64,000 nucleotides of DNA from an uncultured Tateyamaria sp. (GCF_947503465.1 NZ_CANNDN010000001.1:1364001-1428000), one strand, 5' to 3'; numbered from the stretch's first letter, positions 18,085 through 27,146 are shown. Translations and numbers: made by a program. The notes: generated from the sequence alone by a model not told the origin.

Positions 18085-19142
18085 GCCTGCGCGACCTGCT
18101 GACGGCGCGCATCGCGACCCAGGGGCCGATCACCGTTGCCGACTACATGGCCGAGGCGCTGCTGCATCCCGAACATGGCTATTACTGCACCCGTGATCCG
18201 TTGGGCGCGCAGGGCGATTTCACCACCGCGCCCGAGATCAGCCAGATGTTTGGCGAACTGGTCGGGCTGAGCCTGGCCCAAAGCTGGGTGGACCAGGGGG
18301 CGCCCGCGCCCTTCACGCTGGCCGAGTTGGGGCCGGGGCGCGGCACGTTGATGGCGGATATCCTGCGTGCGACGGCACGGGTGCCCGGCTTTCACGCGGC
18401 GGCACAGATCACCCTGATCGAGGCCTCGCCCCCCCTGCGCGCGGCCCAGGCCAAGACGCTGGCAGGCCACGACATCACCTATGTGGACAGCGCGGAACAC
18501 CTGCCCGACGCCCCGCTTTGGCTGGTCGCGAACGAATTTTTCGACGCCCTGCCCATCCGCCAGTTTCAGCGTGACGGCAGCGGCTGGCGCGAGCGCTGCG
18601 TGGGCGTGCAGAAGGGCGCGCTGACCTTCGGGCTGTCACCCCTTGGGCCACAAGCCAGCCTGGAGCATCGGCTGGCAGACACCGAGGATGGACAGCTGGT
18701 CGAGACCTGCCCGGTCGCGCGTCCGATCCTTGCGGCCCTTGCGTCCCGTATCGCGTCGCGGGGGGGGGCCGCGCTGATCATCGACTATGGCGATTGGCGG
18801 TCGCTGGGCGACACGTTGCAGGCCCTGCACGCGCATGCCCCTGTCGATCCGCTGGCGTCCCCCGGCCAGGCCGACCTGACGGCGCATGTGGATTTCGAAA
18901 CGCTGTGCACGGCCGCCGCGCCCGCCGCCCACAGCCGCGTCACGCCGCAGGGGGTGTTCCTGGAACGGCTGGGCATCACCGCCCGCGCGCAGGCGTTGGC
19001 CGCAAAATTGGAAGGTCCGGCGCTTGAGGCCCATGTCGCGGCACATCGGCGGTTGACGCACCCGGCGGAAATGGGAAACCTGTTCAAGGTGCTGGGGCTT
19101 TTCCCCAACCATGCTGCCCCGCCGCCCGGACTGGAACGATGA
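18081..19142 (+). CDS. SAM-dependent methyltransferase, MidA/NDUFAF7 family
   Basis: Class I methyltransferase of 353 aa. The family signature [28 protein letters not shown] spans the N-terminal region in the usual order, with the SAM motif [11 protein letters not shown] and the [12 protein letters not shown] stretch after it. The mitochondrial homologue NDUFAF7 methylates an Arg of complex I subunit NDUFS2; whether the bacterial protein does the same is not established. It is coupled to lgt and pgeF by 4-bp overlaps on both sides. Confidence 0.88.
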   Translation: MSLRDLLTARIATQGPITVADYMAEALLHPEHGYYCTRDPLGAQGDFTTAPEISQMFGELVGLSLAQSWVDQGAPAPFTLAELGPGRGTLMADILRATARVPGFHAAAQITLIEASPPLRAAQAKTLAGHDITYVDSAEHLPDAPLWLVANEFFDALPIRQFQRDGSGWRERCVGVQKGALTFGLSPLGPQASLEHRLADTEDGQLVETCPVARPILAALASRIASRGGAALIIDYGDWRSLGDTLQALHAHAPVDPLASPGQADLTAHVDFETLCTAAAPAAHSRVTPQGVFLERLGITARAQALAAKLEGPALEAHVAAHRRLTHPAEMGNLFKVLGLFPNHAAPPPGLER

Positions 19143-19894
19143 CGCTGGAAATTCTGACCGCAGACAGCCTTGCGCCCCTGCGCCATGGCTTTTTCACCCG
19201 GAAGGGCGGCGCGTCTTCGGGCATTTTCGCGGGGCTGAACTGCGGGACCGGCAGTTCGGACCAGACCGAGATTGTCGCCATCAACCGCGCCCGCGTCGCC
19301 GAGGCGATGGGCGTGGCGGCCGATCAACTGACCGGCGTCCATCAGGTCCATTCAAGCGACGCGGTCAGCATCACCGCCCCGCTTGATCCCAAACCCAAGG
19401 CCGACGGGCTGGTGACGGCGACCCGGGGCGTGGCGCTGTCCGTCCTGACAGCGGATTGCCAGCCTGTCCTGTTTGCCGACGCGCAGGCGGGCGTGATCGG
19501 CGCGGCCCATGCCGGATGGAAGGGCGCGCAGGCGGGTATTCTTGAGGCCACGATCGACGCCATGACCGATCTGGGTGCGGCACGCGAGAACATCCACGCG
19601 GTGATTGGCCCCACGATCAGCCAGCGCGCCTACGAGGTTGGACCGGAATTCTTTGATATCTTCCTGGATGAAGACCCGGAAAACACCCGCTTTTTTGCCG
19701 GAGGCGATGGCGACCGGATGCACTTCGACCTGCCGGGCTATGGCCTGATGCGGTTGCGCGCGGCGGGCATCGCATCCGCCGAGTGGACGCGTCACTGCAC
19801 CTATTTCGATCCCGACCGCTTCTATTCCTATCGCCGGTCCGTGCATCACAAAGACCCCGATTATGGCCGGCTGATTTCGTCCATCGTTCTGTGA
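19139..19894 (+). CDS. pgeF: Peptidoglycan editing factor PgeF (multicopper polyphenol oxidase/YfiH family)
   Basis: Cytosolic protein of 251 aa of the YfiH/DUF152 family. Conserved metal-site motifs are HGFFTRKGGAS, VHQVHS, LTADCQPVLF and AAHAGWKG. E. coli PgeF hydrolyses mis-made UDP-MurNAc-L-Ser and so protects wall synthesis; related proteins are purine nucleosidases or phosphorylases. It closes the lgt-midA-pgeF string and overlaps the upstream gene by ATGA. Confidence 0.9.
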   Translation: MTLEILTADSLAPLRHGFFTRKGGASSGIFAGLNCGTGSSDQTEIVAINRARVAEAMGVAADQLTGVHQVHSSDAVSITAPLDPKPKADGLVTATRGVALSVLTADCQPVLFADAQAGVIGAAHAGWKGAQAGILEATIDAMTDLGAARENIHAVIGPTISQRAYEVGPEFFDIFLDEDPENTRFFAGGDGDRMHFDLPGYGLMRLRAAGIASAEWTRHCTYFDPDRFYSYRRSVHHKDPDYGRLISSIVL

Positions 19895-20129
19895 TTGGGG
19901 CACAATTCGGGCATGCCTTGCCCCAGCTTGGCCCGATTGTTTCCGGTTCGCGATCAATGGCGGCACACGCCCCCTGAAAAACAGGGGGCTGCACCCCGCC
20001 ACATTTGATCCGGCACATCCCGCACATTTTTCAAAAATTGTATGCGACGGCCCAAAACCTGCCCGATTGCCACGCCATCCTTGTCTTCAACGGGCGCAGA
20101 GACCCACCCCATTGAGCAGAGGACAGACC
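19895..20129. other. Intergenic region with a G/C hairpin after pgeF
   Basis: GCCCCCTG (19969-19976) and CAGGGGGC (19982-19989) form a perfect 8-bp stem with an AAAAA loop. No T run follows, so it may stabilise the mRNA end rather than terminate. The promoter of the small 46-aa gene should lie downstream of it. Confidence 0.45.
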
Positions 20130-20270
20130 ATGACAAACACACGCTTCATCAAATCCGTGACCGACGCCGCCAAGACCGACACCCCCCAGATGCCGTGGGC
20201 CCGCGGGACGCGGCGCGCCATGTTCATCTCGCGGCGCAAGGCGGCGGCGGACCTGCGCAAAAGCGCCTGA
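20130..20270 (+). CDS. Conserved small basic protein (46 aa)
   Basis: Short protein with a strongly basic C-terminal half (ARGTRRAMFISRRKAAADLRK) after a polar N-terminus. The ATG is preceded by AGAGGACAG, a good ribosome-binding site. Similar very short proteins with a PWARGTRR core are, from memory, common hypotheticals in Rhodobacteraceae. There is no membrane segment. The function is unknown; the charge would suit nucleic-acid binding. Confidence 0.6.
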   Translation: MTNTRFIKSVTDAAKTDTPQMPWARGTRRAMFISRRKAAADLRKSA

Positions 20271-20487
20271 TCCCGAATCGAAATGTGGCGCTTTGGCCCA
20301 CATCGAAGTGAACAATCCCCCTGATCGGCGCGCCATTGGTGCGCCATCTGAGGTTTATGTCCCCAATTCTTTGACAATTTGCGGCAATTTTCGGAAATGT
20401 TGTCCATAAACTTGACACATGGACATGTTCCGTCTGTCGTCGTCGGTGGGGGCCGACACAGATGTGACCAGTATTTCGAGGTTACAT

Positions 20488-21234
20488 ATGACGTCCCCAG
20501 CTGCCTTGCGCCTACCGCGCGCGCCCTACGACCGCTATACGACTCCCATGGCCCAGCCCGACTCCATACCCGTGCGCACGTTCGAAGTTGCTGCGCTGCG
20601 TGCGGATGGGTCGCGCAGCATTGCCACGTTCAAGGCCCCGGCCCTGCCGCTGTTCGAGGCCGCGTTTTCCGCCTTTGCGCGCGGTGTTGTCCTTGCCGGT
20701 CCCGGCGGCGGTATCGCGATCGAGGACCTGCAACCGGGCGATTGGCTGAACACCACCGCGGGTGACCCGGCCCAGGTTGTCTGGATCGGATCGTCCAGCT
20801 TCGTGCCGTCGGACACGGGCCGCCGCATGCCCTTGATCCGCGTCATGGCCGACAGTTTCGGCCAGAACCGCCCAAGTTCGTTTATCACCGTGGGCCCCGG
20901 TGCCCGCCTGCTCCAGACGCCGGCGCATCTGCGCGGCACCACCGGCGGCGGGCCCGTCCTGACACCGGCCGCGGCATTTGTGGACAACGTGAACGTGATC
21001 GAGGTGACGCCCCCCACGCCGATCCGTCTGTTCCACATCTGCCTGACGCGCCATGCGGCGGTGGATGTGGGCGGCATTGCCGCCGAGACGTTCCACCCCG
21101 GCCTGAGCGCAACCCGGCAGGTGACCCATGCCCAGCGCGATCTGTTTCTGTCGATGTTCCCGCACATCGCCCATGTCACGGATTTCGGCCCGCTTGCGCA
21201 TCCCCGCGCCCCCGAGCAGGACGTCGTGGCCTAG
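20488..21234 (+). CDS. Hint (Hedgehog/intein)-domain protein with a degenerate catalytic start
   Basis: Protein of about 248 aa with a Hint_2-type domain of the kind frequent in Rhodobacteraceae. The block IAIEDLQPGDWL followed by VVWIGSSSF is diagnostic, and RHAAVDVGGIAAET resembles the C-terminal Hint strands. In family members the domain opens with a Cys (CFxxGT); here the aligned position reads AFARGV, so the nucleophile is missing. I chose ATG 20488 for its GAGG ribosome-binding site; ATG 20419 is in frame but lacks one. It overlaps the lrp-type gene tail to tail by CTAG. Confidence 0.72.
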   Translation: MTSPAALRLPRAPYDRYTTPMAQPDSIPVRTFEVAALRADGSRSIATFKAPALPLFEAAFSAFARGVVLAGPGGGIAIEDLQPGDWLNTTAGDPAQVVWIGSSSFVPSDTGRRMPLIRVMADSFGQNRPSSFITVGPGARLLQTPAHLRGTTGGGPVLTPAAAFVDNVNVIEVTPPTPIRLFHICLTRHAAVDVGGIAAETFHPGLSATRQVTHAQRDLFLSMFPHIAHVTDFGPLAHPRAPEQDVVA

Positions 21235-21731
21235 GCCGACTTTGCCAGCCGCTCTTCCAGCACATCAAACGGCACGCCGGGGGCATCCTTGGCCTGCCGG
21301 ATCACCAGCGACGTCTTGACCGACGCCACGTTCGGCGTGGTCAGCAGTTCGCCCGTCAGAAAGCTTTGGAAGCTGGACAGGTCGGGTGCGACGCATTTGA
21401 GGATGAAATCCACCTCGCCGTTCAGCATGTGGCATTCACGGACCAGCGGCCAGGCGCGGCACTTGTTCTCGAAGGCGCTCAGGTCGGCTTCGGCCTGGCT
21501 GGCGAGGCCCACATTGGCGAACACCTGCACTTCGAACCCCAGTTCGTGGCTGTCCACATCCGCGTGGTAGCCGCGGATATAGCCGCTTTCCTCGAGCGTG
21601 CGCACCCGACGCAGGCAGGGCGGAGCCGAGATTCCCACCCGCTTGGCCAATTCCACATTGGTCATGCGCCCGTCGGCCTGCAGCTCTGCCAGGATTTTTC
21701 GGTCAATCGGATCGAGTCGCGTACTTGCCAT
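21231..21731 (-). CDS. Lrp/AsnC family transcriptional regulator
   Basis: DNA-binding protein of 166 aa. The N-terminal HTH reads LDPIDRKILAELQADGR then VELAKRVGISAPPCLRRVRTLEESG, and the C-terminal RAM domain spans the last 90 residues. Members sense amino acids and form octamers. The gene is divergent from trxB with a 191-bp gap, an arrangement that suggests it may control trxB as well as itself. Confidence 0.92.
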   Translation of the reverse strand: MASTRLDPIDRKILAELQADGRMTNVELAKRVGISAPPCLRRVRTLEESGYIRGYHADVDSHELGFEVQVFANVGLASQAEADLSAFENKCRAWPLVRECHMLNGEVDFILKCVAPDLSSFQSFLTGELLTTPNVASVKTSLVIRQAKDAPGVPFDVLEERLAKSA

Positions 21732-21922
21732 GGACAGCCCCCGTGAATTTTGCGGTTGTTATAACAGCAATGCGCGCGTGCGCAATAAAGTTTCACAGAT
21801 GCGCAATATTCCGAAATGCAGACCCGGCGTGCGGTGCAACCCGGCTGCCCAAATCGCCGCTTCAAACCCGGGCCTGCCGCGTCTATATCAGACGGGCTTT
21901 CACTTCACCGATGGGGGTCAAA
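21732..21922. promoter_or_regulatory. Divergent lrp-type/trxB promoter region
   Basis: Short AT-rich parts here (for example GTTGTTATAACAGCAATGCG near 21757-21776, which contains the palindrome GTTATAAC) contrast with the surrounding GC-rich sequence and suit overlapping divergent promoters with an Lrp-family site. Individual boxes are not certain. Confidence 0.35.
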
Positions 21923-22918
21923 ATGGCTGAGACGAAGCGCACCAAGGTTCTGATCATCGGGTCCGGCCCCGCAGGGTACACCGCAGGCGTGTATGCCAGC
22001 CGCGCGATGCTGAAGCCGATCCTGGTCCAGGGTATCGAACCCGGCGGGCAGCTGACCACAACCACCGAAGTCGAGAACTGGCCCGGCGACACCGAGGTCC
22101 AGGGCCCCGACCTGATGATCCGCATGCAGGAGCACGCAGCGGCGATGGGCACCGAAATCATCGGTGACATCATCACCTCGGTCGACTGGTCGAAACGTCC
22201 CTTCGTCGCACAGTCCGACAGCGGCACCGAATATGTGGCCGATGCCGTGATCCTGGCCACCGGCGCCCGCGCCAAGTGGCTCGGCATGGCGTCCGAAGAG
22301 AAATTCAAGGGCTTCGGCGTGTCGGCCTGTGCCACCTGCGACGGCTTCTTTTATCGCGGGCAGGAGATCGTGGTGATCGGCGGCGGCAACACGGCGGTGG
22401 AAGAGGCGCTGTTTCTGACCAACTTCGCCTCGAAGGTCACGCTGGTGCACCGCCGCGACGAACTCAGGGCCGAAAAGATCCTGCAGGACCGGCTGTTCAA
22501 GAACCCCAAGATCGAACCGCTGTGGTTCCACCAGCTTGAAGAGGTCTATGGCACCGACAACCCGCTGGGTGTCGAGGGGGTCAAGGTCAAGAATGTGCAG
22601 ACGGGCGAGATCACGGACATCCCGGCCAAGGGCGTGTTCATCGCCATCGGTCACGCGCCGTCGAACGAGTTGGTCAAGGATGTGCTGGACACCCATATGG
22701 GCGGCTATGTCGTGACCAAACCCGACAGCACCGAAACGTCGATTCCGGGCGTCTTTGCCGCGGGCGACATCACCGACTGGCAATACCGCCAGGCGATCAC
22801 ATCCGCGGGCATGGGCTGTCAGGCAGCGCTCGAGGCCGAACGCTTTCTTGCCGAACACGACCTCGACGCGGGCAAGGACATGACCGCACCGCTGGGCTAT
22901 GGCGCCGTGGCGGAATAG
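21923..22918 (+). CDS. trxB: Thioredoxin-disulfide reductase
   Basis: Flavoprotein of 331 aa that reduces thioredoxin with NADPH. The FAD motif LIIGSGPAGYTAGVYASRA is at the N-terminus, the redox pair is C136-A-T-C139-D-G, the NADPH motif VVIGGGNTAVEEALFL follows, and the second FAD motif is GVFAAGDITDWQYRQA. I start at the ATG before AETKRTK, which fits the family. It is slightly longer than E. coli TrxB at the C-terminus. Confidence 0.95.
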   Translation: MAETKRTKVLIIGSGPAGYTAGVYASRAMLKPILVQGIEPGGQLTTTTEVENWPGDTEVQGPDLMIRMQEHAAAMGTEIIGDIITSVDWSKRPFVAQSDSGTEYVADAVILATGARAKWLGMASEEKFKGFGVSACATCDGFFYRGQEIVVIGGGNTAVEEALFLTNFASKVTLVHRRDELRAEKILQDRLFKNPKIEPLWFHQLEEVYGTDNPLGVEGVKVKNVQTGEITDIPAKGVFIAIGHAPSNELVKDVLDTHMGGYVVTKPDSTETSIPGVFAAGDITDWQYRQAITSAGMGCQAALEAERFLAEHDLDAGKDMTAPLGYGAVAE

Positions 22919-22926
22919 GTCCGCGC

Positions 22927-22987
22927 CTTCTTCTGACCAGAAATACGACGGGGTGAGGCCGCAAGGCCGAGGGGCAGCGCCCCTGCC
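22927..22987 (-). repeat. Dispersed repeat, copy B
   Basis: Read on the minus strand, this is a GGGGC...GCCCC hairpin followed by GGCC-TTGC-GGCC, then CACCCCGTCGTATTTC and a tail TGGTCAGAAGAAG. It matches copy C at 47334-47390 closely and copy A at 94-151 in the hairpin part. It lies in the gap between trxB and the adenylate cyclase gene. Confidence 0.7.
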
Positions 22988-23049
22988 CCGGCTTGACCCA
23001 CAGCGCACATGTCGCCAGCTTGGGCGCATATTGCAGGGAACGGGCAAAC

Positions 23050-24738
23050 ATGGCGCAGGCAATCTGGCGTGGCAGTTGGGCGACACGTGTCAGGATCATA
23101 AGCGGACTGATCCTGATGCTGTACCTGACCCTGCACATCATGAACATCGCCGCGATCCTGATCTCGCCCACGGCGTTCGACCTGTTCCAGGCCGCGCGGT
23201 TATGGGTCACGCGGTCCGACGTGGGCACCGTGATCGTGGTCGGCGCGATGCTGTCACACATGATCCTGTCGCTGGGCAAGGTCGTGGTCTCGCGCACCTT
23301 GCGCATGCCCCTGACCGACTGGGTGCAGCTTGTGCTGGGCCTGCTGATTCCGCTGATGCTGGTGGATCACCTCGTGTTCACGCGCGCCGCACACGAGATG
23401 TTGGGCGTCAACACCATGCTTGGTTACGTCACCCGGTTGATCTGGGACACGACCGATGGCTGGGGCCAGGCGGCGCTGCTGATCATCGCGTGGGTCCATG
23501 GCTGCATTGGCATGCATATGTGGCTGCGGCTGACAGACTGGTGGCAGCGCTGGGTGCCCTGGCTGATCGGCGTGGCCGTGACGCTGCCCATTCTGGCCCT
23601 TGTGGGCTATGTCACCTTTGCCCGCACCATCGATGGATTGCTGAGCAATCCGCAGGGGGAACAGGTGGCCCATGCCGCCTGGAACTGGCCGGATGCCGAC
23701 GGCTTTGCCGCACTGACCACGGCAGCCACGAACATGACCTATGCCGTGTGGGCGGTGCTGGGCCTTGCCATTGCCGCCTTCCTTGTGCGCCGCATCTATG
23801 CCGCGATCGCGCGGCCCATCCGCATCCATTATGTGGACGGGCCCAGCGTGCGGGCCCCGCGGGGCCAGACCATCCTGCAAACCTCGCGCATCAGCGGCGT
23901 GCCCCATACCGCGCTGTGTGGCGGACGGGGTCGCTGCACGACCTGCCGCGTGATCGTCGAGGATGGGTTGGACGACCTGCCCGCCCCGTCCGAGGCCGAA
24001 GCGCGCAGCCTTGCGGCCGTGGGCGCGCCGCCAAACGCCCGGCTGGCCTGTCAGGTCCGCCCCGGGCAATCCGTGCGCGTCTTTCGCGTCTTCGACCGGG
24101 ACGGCAAGCAAAGCCGCGCCCATGCAAGCCAGGGGAAAGAGGCGCAACTGGCGGTTCTGTTCCTGGACATGCGCGGGTTTACCGCGCGCACGGACGGGCA
24201 GCTGCCCTATGATGTGGTGCACCTGCTGAACCGCTTTTTCGACGAGATCGTGCCCCCGATCAACGCCGCCGGCGGCACGGTGGACAAGTATATGGGTGAC
24301 GGGTTGATGGCCGTATTTGAACAGAACAGCGCCAAGGCATCGGCCAAGGCCGCGATCGACGCGGTGCAAGGGGTCGGCACTGCGCTGCGCGGCTTCAACT
24401 ACAAGCTGGCCGGTGAAGGCAGCGCGCCCGTTGCCATCGGCATCGGCGTGCATCTGGGCAATGTGGTGTTGGGTGAAATCGGAGCCGCCGGGCAAGCGCC
24501 GCGCACGTTGATCGGCGATACGGTGAATATCGCGTCGCGTCTGGAGAGTGAAACCAAGACCTTGGGCGCGCAGGCGTTGATCTCGATTGATGTCATAAAT
24601 GCCGCAGGGATGACTGCGCCTCACAGCGCGCGAATCTCGTTGAACCTGCGTGGGCGCGATGCACCGCTTGGCGCCGTCGCGCTTGAGGACGCCGCGGATG
24701 CGCGTGTGTTGAGGTCGGGCATGTCCCGCACCGCCTGA
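23050..24738 (+). CDS. Membrane class III adenylate cyclase with a cytochrome-b-like anchor and [2Fe-2S] ferredoxin domain
   Basis: Protein of 562 aa in three parts. Residues 15-250 hold about six membrane helices with His at 29, 70, 107, 115, 150 and 155, resembling the SdhC-like dihaem b anchor. Residues 257-345 are a plant-type ferredoxin with Cys 290, 296, 299 and 334 (C-x5-C-x2-C-x34-C). Residues 364-555 are a class III cyclase with metal Asp373 and Asp417, adenine-selecting Lys413, and Asn493/Arg497 in GDTVNIASRLES, so it should make cAMP. The architecture recalls Sinorhizobium meliloti CyaC, described as quinone-responsive. The ATG at 23050 begins the first amphipathic segment. Redox control of cAMP synthesis is an inference from the domains. 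Confidence 0.88.
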   Translation: MAQAIWRGSWATRVRIISGLILMLYLTLHIMNIAAILISPTAFDLFQAARLWVTRSDVGTVIVVGAMLSHMILSLGKVVVSRTLRMPLTDWVQLVLGLLIPLMLVDHLVFTRAAHEMLGVNTMLGYVTRLIWDTTDGWGQAALLIIAWVHGCIGMHMWLRLTDWWQRWVPWLIGVAVTLPILALVGYVTFARTIDGLLSNPQGEQVAHAAWNWPDADGFAALTTAATNMTYAVWAVLGLAIAAFLVRRIYAAIARPIRIHYVDGPSVRAPRGQTILQTSRISGVPHTALCGGRGRCTTCRVIVEDGLDDLPAPSEAEARSLAAVGAPPNARLACQVRPGQSVRVFRVFDRDGKQSRAHASQGKEAQLAVLFLDMRGFTARTDGQLPYDVVHLLNRFFDEIVPPINAAGGTVDKYMGDGLMAVFEQNSAKASAKAAIDAVQGVGTALRGFNYKLAGEGSAPVAIGIGVHLGNVVLGEIGAAGQAPRTLIGDTVNIASRLESETKTLGAQALISIDVINAAGMTAPHSARISLNLRGRDAPLGAVALEDAADARVLRSGMSRTA

Positions 24739-24855
24739 AGGCGTCGTTACGCATTTACCACAATTGCGAATATCTGCCGTGAGGCAAAGTTCGTTCTGGC
24801 ATGAACAAACATTTTGTGAGATGCGTTCACGCGTGAACAAAGTCAGCCAGTCCAG

Positions 24856-26931
24856 ATGCCCACCGCAGTGAAACCCAACCCAGACAGCGATGACCAGCTG
24901 TTCCGCCTGTTGCGCCAACTGGATGAGGCCCCCGGTGCCACGCAACGCGCGATGGCGCAGGGCATCGGCGTATCGCTTGGACGCCTGAACGCCCTGTTGC
25001 GGCAGGCAACGCAAGCCGGATTTGTCGCGGTGGGCGCGACGGATGGTCCCGACAAACGCCAACGCTTTTCCTATGCGCTCACCTCGCGTGGGGCCGGAGA
25101 GAAGAACCGCCTCACTGACCAGTTTCTCGCCCGCAAATTTGCGGAATACGACGCCCTCTATGCCGAGTTGACCGGCACCACGTCAGGGCTTAACCCCCTG
25201 AAACACAGGACTAAATTGATGGAAAACAACCTCGCTCCGATCTCTGAGCTCTATGTGTCTTACGACAGTGCCCAGAAGATGAAACTGGACGCAGCCGACC
25301 TGGTCAGCTGGGATCTGACGCCGCGCCAGATCTGTGATCTGGAACTGTTGATGAACGGTGGTTTCAACCCGTTGAAAGGGTTCCTGTCCGAGGCCGATTA
25401 CAACAGCGTTGTGGACACCATGCGCACCGCCGATGGCGCGCTGTGGCCCATGCCCATCACGTTGGATGTAAACGAAAAATTTGCGGATACCCTCGAGATC
25501 GGACAGGACATTGCCCTGCGCGATCAGGAAGGCGTGATCCTTGCCACCATGACTGTGACCGACCGCTGGACACCCAACAAGGCGCACGAAGCCGCGCAAG
25601 TATTTGGCGCGGACGATAGCGCGCATCCGGCCGTGAATTACCTGCACAACACCGCTGGCGACATCTATCTTGGCGGTCCCGTGACCGGCATCCAGCAGCC
25701 TGTGCACTATGATTTCCGTGGTCGTCGCGACACGCCCAACGAATTGCGCGCCTATTTCCGCAAGATGGGCTGGCGCAAGGTCGTGGCCTTCCAGACCCGC
25801 AACCCGCTGCACCGCGCGCACCAGGAACTGACCTTCCGCGCCGCGCGCGAGGCGCAGGCCAACCTGTTGATCCACCCCGTCGTGGGCCTGACCAAGCCCG
25901 GCGATGTGGACCATTTCACCCGCGTGCGCTGCTACGAGGCGGTGCTGGACAAGTATCCGCAGGCCACCACTTCCATGTCCCTGCTGAACCTGGCCATGCG
26001 TATGGCTGGCCCCCGCGAGGCGGTGTGGCACGGTCTGATCCGCAAGAACCACGGCTGCACCCATTTCATCGTGGGCCGCGATCACGCGGGCCCCGGCAAG
26101 AATTCCGCCGGCGAGGATTTCTATGGCCCCTATGATGCGCAGGACCTGTTCCGCGAGCATCAGGAAGAGATGGGCATCGAGATGGTCGACTTCAAACACA
26201 TGGTCTGGGTGCAGGAACGCGCCCAGTATGAGGCCATCGACGAGATCAAGGACAAGGATGACATCACCATCCTCAACATCTCGGGCACCGAGCTGCGGCG
26301 TCGCTTGCAGGAAGGGCTTGAGATCCCCGAATGGTTCTCGTTCCCCGAGGTGGTCAAGGAATTGCGCAAGACCAAGCCGCCGCGGTCGCAACAGGGCTTT
26401 ACCGTGTTCTTCACCGGCTTTTCCGGGTCAGGCAAGTCGACCATTGCCAACGCGCTGATGGTCAAGCTGATGGAGATGGGCGGGCGTCCCGTGACCCTGC
26501 TGGATGGCGACATCGTGCGCAAGAACCTGTCTTCGGAACTGGGCTTTTCCAAGGAACACCGCGATCTGAACATCCGCCGCATCGGCTATGTCGCGTCCGA
26601 GATTACCAAGAATGGCGGGATCGCGATCTGTGCGCCCATCGCGCCCTATGCCACGACCCGCCGTGCCGTGCGCGAGGATGTGGAGGCCTTCGGGGCCTTT
26701 GTCGAGGTGCACGTGGCCACGTCCATCGAGGAGTGCGAGCGGCGGGATCGCAAGGGGCTTTACAAGCTGGCGCGCGAGGGCAAGATCAAGGAATTTACCG
26801 GCATTTCGGACCCCTATGATGTGCCCGCAAATCCCGAATTGAGCGTCGAGACAGAGAATGTGGACGTGGACAATTGTGCGCACCAGGTCCTGCTGAAACT
26901 GGAGAGCATGGGGCTGATCGCGGCGCAATAA
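24856..26931 (+). CDS. Bifunctional sulfate adenylyltransferase/APS kinase with an in-frame MarR-like N-terminal domain
   Basis: One uninterrupted frame of 691 codons. Residues 13-105 match an EPS-associated MarR-type winged helix (ATQRAMAQGIGVSLGRLNALLRQA, then LTSRGAGEKNRLTDQFLARK). From Met122 (ATG 25219) the remaining 570 residues are a complete Sat-CysC enzyme: ATP sulfurylase with QTRNPLHRAHQEL and GRDHAGPG, then APS kinase with P-loop GFSGSGKST. It makes APS and PAPS from sulfate. The shorter product would match the usual length, and ACAGGA lies eight bases before ATG 25219, so internal initiation is possible. Whether the cell makes a true fusion, two proteins, or both is open. A strong terminator follows. 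Confidence 0.85.
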   Translation: MPTAVKPNPDSDDQLFRLLRQLDEAPGATQRAMAQGIGVSLGRLNALLRQATQAGFVAVGATDGPDKRQRFSYALTSRGAGEKNRLTDQFLARKFAEYDALYAELTGTTSGLNPLKHRTKLMENNLAPISELYVSYDSAQKMKLDAADLVSWDLTPRQICDLELLMNGGFNPLKGFLSEADYNSVVDTMRTADGALWPMPITLDVNEKFADTLEIGQDIALRDQEGVILATMTVTDRWTPNKAHEAAQVFGADDSAHPAVNYLHNTAGDIYLGGPVTGIQQPVHYDFRGRRDTPNELRAYFRKMGWRKVVAFQTRNPLHRAHQELTFRAAREAQANLLIHPVVGLTKPGDVDHFTRVRCYEAVLDKYPQATTSMSLLNLAMRMAGPREAVWHGLIRKNHGCTHFIVGRDHAGPGKNSAGEDFYGPYDAQDLFREHQEEMGIEMVDFKHMVWVQERAQYEAIDEIKDKDDITILNISGTELRRRLQEGLEIPEWFSFPEVVKELRKTKPPRSQQGFTVFFTGFSGSGKSTIANALMVKLMEMGGRPVTLLDGDIVRKNLSSELGFSKEHRDLNIRRIGYVASEITKNGGIAICAPIAPYATTRRAVREDVEAFGAFVEVHVATSIEECERRDRKGLYKLAREGKIKEFTGISDPYDVPANPELSVETENVDVDNCAHQVLLKLESMGLIAAQ

Positions 26932-26948
26932 TGGCGTGACGGCACAGG

Positions 26949-26975
26949 AACTGTCCCCGCGGGGACAGTTTTTTT
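26949..26975 (+). terminator. Rho-independent terminator of the sat-cysC gene
   Basis: AACTGTCCCCG-CGGGGACAGTT is a perfect palindrome (26949-26970) that runs straight into a tract of T residues to 26975. It begins 17 bp after the stop codon. Confidence 0.92.
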
Positions 26976-26978
26976 CGG

Positions 26979-27000
26979 GCCTGTCCCCGCGGGGACAGGC
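26979..27000. repeat. Second palindrome with the TGTCCCCGCGGGGACA core
   Basis: GCCTGTCCCCG followed by its exact reverse complement repeats the core of the preceding terminator 30 bp downstream, without a T run. A third copy is at 12364-12379. Confidence 0.65.
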
Positions 27001-27146
27001 TGTGCGATGGGGTCAGCGGACGTTAACCGGTCTGTGGTTCGTCCATGATCGCAACCGCTTGGGCGGCGCGCGGTGGGTTTGCCGGATGTTAACCACGCAA
27101 AACGCACACTGCGCGACGACCGCAGGCGGCGCCAAATCACGCGGCG

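Noticed and set aside
23254-25062. Minus-strand open frame of 602 codons opposite the cyclase gene
   Set aside because: Antisense to two well-supported domains and extending into the next gene; no motif supports it.
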